A DNA stretch of 64,000 nt, from positions 1 through 64,000 of the forward strand of contig CAAGME010000033.1 of the NCBI GenBank assembly GCA_900770945.1. The letters are read 5' to 3'. Source of the stretch: Clostridia bacterium (GTDB lineage: Bacteria; Bacillota; Clostridia; Christensenellales; Borkfalkiaceae). Both the position numbers and the translations under genes were made by a program. Positions within the stretch are counted from its first letter, which is position 1. Each line of letters starts with the position of its first letter. The notes beneath the pieces were generated by a model that was given only the letters and a program-made list of their open reading frames with translations, was not told the DNA's origin and did no database searches. Below are positions 61,416 through 64,000 of the stretch, piece by piece.

Positions 61416-62243
61416 ATGACAACACAAACCATGCTTTCGCCTTTTCGGCGCGCGATAAGCGATTTTGAAATGATAAAACGCGGCGACAAGATAGCCGTCG
61501 GGCTTTCGGGCGGAAAGGACAGTCTTGCGCTCGTAACGCTTTTTGCCGCTTTGAAAAATTTTTATTCCGAGCCTTTCGAGCTTTTCGCGGTCAATATCGA
61601 TATGGGGCTTGACTACGACGAGAAAGAAAAGACGGCGTTAAAAAACTATCTTGACGAGCTGAAAGTCCCGCTATACGTCGAAAAAACCGATATCGGTAAA
61701 ATTTTATTCGAAGTAAGAAAGGAAAAGAACCCTTGCAGCTTGTGTTCAAAACTCCGCCGCGGCGCGTTATGCCGCAATGCCGTTTCGCACGGAGCGACAA
61801 AAATCGCCTTAGGTCACCATGCGGACGACCTTGCCGAAACACTGTTTTTATCGCTCTTTTTCGAAGGCAGGCTTTCGACCTTTGAACCCGTCACGTTCTT
61901 AGACGATTTGAACGTTTCCTTAATACGTCCGCTTATTTACACCGAAGAAAAGAACATTCGCGCTTACGCAAAGCATTTTCCTGTTCTACACAACCCTTGC
62001 CCCGCCGATAAGCACACGAACAGACAGTATATAAAAGAACTGCTCGCTTCCGTTAAAAAAGATATCCCGTTCGCAAAATCGCGCATACTCACCGCACTTT
62101 ACCACCCGGAGCGCAACCACCTTTTCGGCGAAGCTATCGAAAAACTCGTCAAAAACGGCGCGATGAGCGAAGCTGCGCCTGCATATAAAAGGCTCAAAGG
62201 CGAAGAATGCAGGCAAAGCGAAAACACGGGCAAAAAAGAGTAG
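61416..62243 (+). CDS. ttcA: TtcA-like tRNA 2-thiocytidine synthase
   Basis: A 275-aa PP-loop ATPase. GLSGGKDSLAL binds ATP, CSLCSKLRRG carries the first CxxC cluster ligands, and GHHADDLAETL follows. It would thiolate C32 of tRNAs. The second CxxC of TtcA is not obvious in NPCPADK, so a related TtuA/TtcA paralogue is possible. Confidence 0.85.
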   Translation: MTTQTMLSPFRRAISDFEMIKRGDKIAVGLSGGKDSLALVTLFAALKNFYSEPFELFAVNIDMGLDYDEKEKTALKNYLDELKVPLYVEKTDIGKILFEVRKEKNPCSLCSKLRRGALCRNAVSHGATKIALGHHADDLAETLFLSLFFEGRLSTFEPVTFLDDLNVSLIRPLIYTEEKNIRAYAKHFPVLHNPCPADKHTNRQYIKELLASVKKDIPFAKSRILTALYHPERNHLFGEAIEKLVKNGAMSEAAPAYKRLKGEECRQSENTGKKE

Positions 62244-62320
62244 GGATTGCATTCTTCGTCGCTAAACATAATTAACAAAAAATTTGTTTGCGTTGCACTA
62301 AAAATTTTTTTGCCCGCCTA

Positions 62321-62350
62321 TTGACAAAAACACTGTCGGCATATTACAAT
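62321..62350 (+). promoter_or_regulatory. Promoter of gdhA
   Basis: TTGACA (62321-62326), 18 nt, TACAAT (62345-62350). Confidence 0.75.
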
Positions 62351-62386
62351 ATATATAGAATATTCAATATTGCAAGGAGATTTATC

Positions 62387-63730
62387 ATGGACTACGTTTC
62401 CGAAGTTATCGCTCAAACAAAGCTCAAAAACCCCGACCAACCGGAATTCATGCAAACGGTTACGGAAGTATTGACTTCCATTCGCCCCGCCGTCGAAAAA
62501 AACGAGAAACTTTTAAGAAAGTACGCCGTTTTGGAGCGGCTTGTCGAGCCGGACAGAATAATTTGTTTCCGCATAGCCTGGAAGGACGATAAAGGCAAAG
62601 TAAACGTCAACAAAGGCTATCGCGTTCAGTTCAACTCGGCGATAGGTCCGTATAAAGGGGGGCTACGCTTTCACCCGTCCGTCAACCTTTCGATAATGAA
62701 GTTTTTAGCTTTCGAACAGACCTTTAAAAACAGCCTTACAACTCTCCCCATGGGTGGAGGAAAGGGCGGCTCCGACTTTGACCCGAGCGGCAAAAGCGAC
62801 ACGGAAATAATGAGTTTTTGCCAAGCCTTTATGACGGAACTTTACCGCCACATAGGACCGGACGTGGACGTTCCCGCCGGCGATATCGGCGTAGGCGGCA
62901 GAGAAATCGGGTACCTCTTCGGACAGTATAAGCGCATAAGAAACGCTTACGAAAACGGCGTTCTGACAGGCAAAGGGCTTTCCTTCGGCGGTAGTCTTAT
63001 CCGCCCCGAAGCCACCGGTTACGGCTCCATTTACTTTTTAAGCGAAGTGCTTGCTCACGACGGCAAAAAAATAAAAGACCTCACGTTCGCCCTTTCGGGA
63101 TTCGGCAACGTTGCCTGGGGTGCGGCAAAAAAGATAATCGAGCTTGGCGGCAAAGTCATCACCCTTTCGGGACATGACGGCACTCTGTACTTTAAAAACG
63201 GAATGAAAAAAGATGACGTAGACTACATGCTCGTATCCCGCGCGGCGAGAGAAAGCAAGCAAGACTACGCAAAAAAGCGCGGAGCGGAATTTATCCCCGA
63301 CATTAAGCCCTGGGGCAGATACGAAGCCGACGTTTATATGCCATGCGCCACGCAAAATGAAATCACTCTTGCGGAAGCCGAAAAATTCCCTAAGCTCGGC
63401 GTAAAATACGTCAACGAAGCGGCAAACATGCCAACAACCAACGAAGCAATCGAATTTTTGCAGTCAAAAGGAATAATCGTTTGCCCGGCAAAAGCAAGCA
63501 ATGCGGGCGGCGTTGCGGTTTCAGGATTAGAGATGAGCCAAAACTCGGCAAGAATAGGTTGGAGCGCGGAAGAAGTAGACGAAAAACTCAAATGGATAAT
63601 GAAAAACGTTTACGCACAAATAACAGCCGCCCTCGAAGAGTACGGCTTAGGCTACGACCTCGTTAAGGGCGCAAACCTTGCCGGGTTCAAAAAGGTTTCC
63701 GAAGCAATGCTTGCCGAGGGTGTTTATTAA
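62387..63730 (+). CDS. gdhA: Glutamate dehydrogenase
   Basis: A 447-aa hexameric enzyme interconverting 2-oxoglutarate plus ammonia and glutamate. KGGLRFHPSVNLSIMKFLA includes the substrate Lys; PMGGGKGGSDFDP includes the catalytic Lys/Asp region. FGNVAWGAAKKIIELG is the dinucleotide fold, and the C-terminus is complete. The start has AAGGAG 7 nt upstream. Confidence 0.97.
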   Translation: MDYVSEVIAQTKLKNPDQPEFMQTVTEVLTSIRPAVEKNEKLLRKYAVLERLVEPDRIICFRIAWKDDKGKVNVNKGYRVQFNSAIGPYKGGLRFHPSVNLSIMKFLAFEQTFKNSLTTLPMGGGKGGSDFDPSGKSDTEIMSFCQAFMTELYRHIGPDVDVPAGDIGVGGREIGYLFGQYKRIRNAYENGVLTGKGLSFGGSLIRPEATGYGSIYFLSEVLAHDGKKIKDLTFALSGFGNVAWGAAKKIIELGGKVITLSGHDGTLYFKNGMKKDDVDYMLVSRAARESKQDYAKKRGAEFIPDIKPWGRYEADVYMPCATQNEITLAEAEKFPKLGVKYVNEAANMPTTNEAIEFLQSKGIIVCPAKASNAGGVAVSGLEMSQNSARIGWSAEEVDEKLKWIMKNVYAQITAALEEYGLGYDLVKGANLAGFKKVSEAMLAEGVY

Positions 63731-63756
63731 GAATAAACAATAAAAGAAAGTATCAA

Positions 63757-63797
63757 AAGAGCCGTTAAGGAATTGTTCCCTAACGGCTCTTTTTTTG
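63757..63797 (+). terminator. gdhA terminator
   Basis: AGAGCCGTTA/TAACGGCTCT with seven T. Confidence 0.9.
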
Positions 63798-63823
63798 TAT
63801 AAATTTTCAAATAAAGCCCTTCT

Positions 63824-63836
63824 ATAAGTCGATTAA
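63824..63836 (+). repeat. Dispersed dyad copy (degenerate)
   Basis: CTATAA-GTCGA-TTAA preceded by AAAGCCCTT, between gdhA and ppdK. Confidence 0.65.
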
Positions 63837-63862
63837 CCGCAATTTTCAATAAATCTGACAAG

Positions 63863-63898
63863 CAAAAACAGTCGCCCTATTAAGAGTGACTGTTTTTA
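63863..63898. terminator. ppdK terminator
   Basis: AAAACAGTC/GACTGTTTTT symmetric stem, 18 nt past the ppdK stop on the - strand. Confidence 0.75.
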
Positions 63899-63916
63899 AG
63901 AAAGTAAGCTTAACGC

Positions 63917-64000
63917 TTATTTATTTCTCTTGATTGCCGATTGCGCTGCCGCTAAGCGAGCGATGGGGACGCGGTAAGGCGAGCAAGAAACGTAGTCAAG
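63917..64000 (-). CDS. ppdK: Pyruvate, phosphate dikinase, C-terminal end (partial)
   Basis: Only the last 27 codons are in the window, reading LDYVSCSPYRVPIARLAAAQ and a short basic end. This is the invariant C-terminus of PPDK (TIM-barrel domain with the catalytic Cys). The enzyme links pyruvate and PEP using PPi. The rest lies beyond the right edge. Confidence 0.9.
   Translation of the reverse strand, partial: LDYVSCSPYRVPIARLAAAQSAIKRNK

Overview
The window is a 64 kb piece of a moderately AT-rich chromosome from a spore-forming Firmicute, most likely an uncultured Clostridia. The stage IV sporulation protein spoIVA (with a sigma-E-like promoter), strong AGGAGG ribosome binding sites, TTGACA-17-TATAAT promoters, TPP and Mn2+ riboswitches, ThiT, YhbY, DUF1292, DUF3343 and an mfd/pth/prs neighbourhood all point that way. 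No rRNA genes and no CRISPR array were seen.

Layout. 0.1-7.3 kb is core: AraC regulator, HAD phosphatase, spoIVA, TPP-riboswitch-controlled thiT, and a large YfhO-type membrane protein. 7.3-17.8 kb is an accessory, decayed region. It holds a solitary PD-(D/E)XK-type protein, a truncated ATPase plus DUF4435-like pair resembling a broken PARIS-type anti-phage locus, and a second truncated gene joined head-to-head to it. It also holds tRNA-Arg preceded by three half-tRNA/hairpin modules, a short ArdA-like operon, tRNA-Ser, mntP under a yybP-ykoY riboswitch, an IS200/IS605 transposase relic, a 187-bp inverted repeat pair, two long GC-rich hairpins and a HExxH lipoprotein. 17.9-36.2 kb is core again: yhbY, obg, nth, DUF3343 and cysteine-desulfurase-like genes, S41 protease, PucR/CdaR-type regulator, ABC-F ATPase, and a complete polyamine cassette (XRE-cupin regulator followed by potABCD). 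It continues with a YbjN-like gene behind a promoter and two 158-bp structured repeats, a phosphoribosyltransferase, and DUF1292-ruvX. 36.4-40.5 kb is a second accessory island: a PD-(D/E)XK protein, then a macro-domain/HTH, vWA, duplicated-TM and unknown-protein operon. 40.7-64 kb is housekeeping: metK, a radical SAM enzyme, a lipase-like hydrolase, glpK, a 0.6 kb structured non-coding element, murG, a PrsA/SurA-like lipoprotein, mfd, pth, prs, tadA-rlmH, a CPBP protease, plsY-der-DUF512 radical SAM, queH, a COG2426 membrane protein, ttcA, gdhA and the 3' end of ppdK.

The most unusual signals are non-coding. (1) A dispersed dyad CTATAA-N5-TTATCG occurs at least 12 times on both strands, inside and between genes. 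(2) A 158-nt unit is present in three copies of exactly equal length; its stems change sequence but keep pairing. (3) A two-module structured element lies between glpK and murG. (4) A promoter-driven array of tRNA-Arg 5' halves fused to hairpins lies upstream of the intact tRNA. (5) Three genes appear to be leaderless, with the start codon 7-8 nt after the -10 box. On the protein side, the macro/vWA operon is the best candidate for an undescribed system. All functional assignments come from reading sequence motifs; no database search was run.
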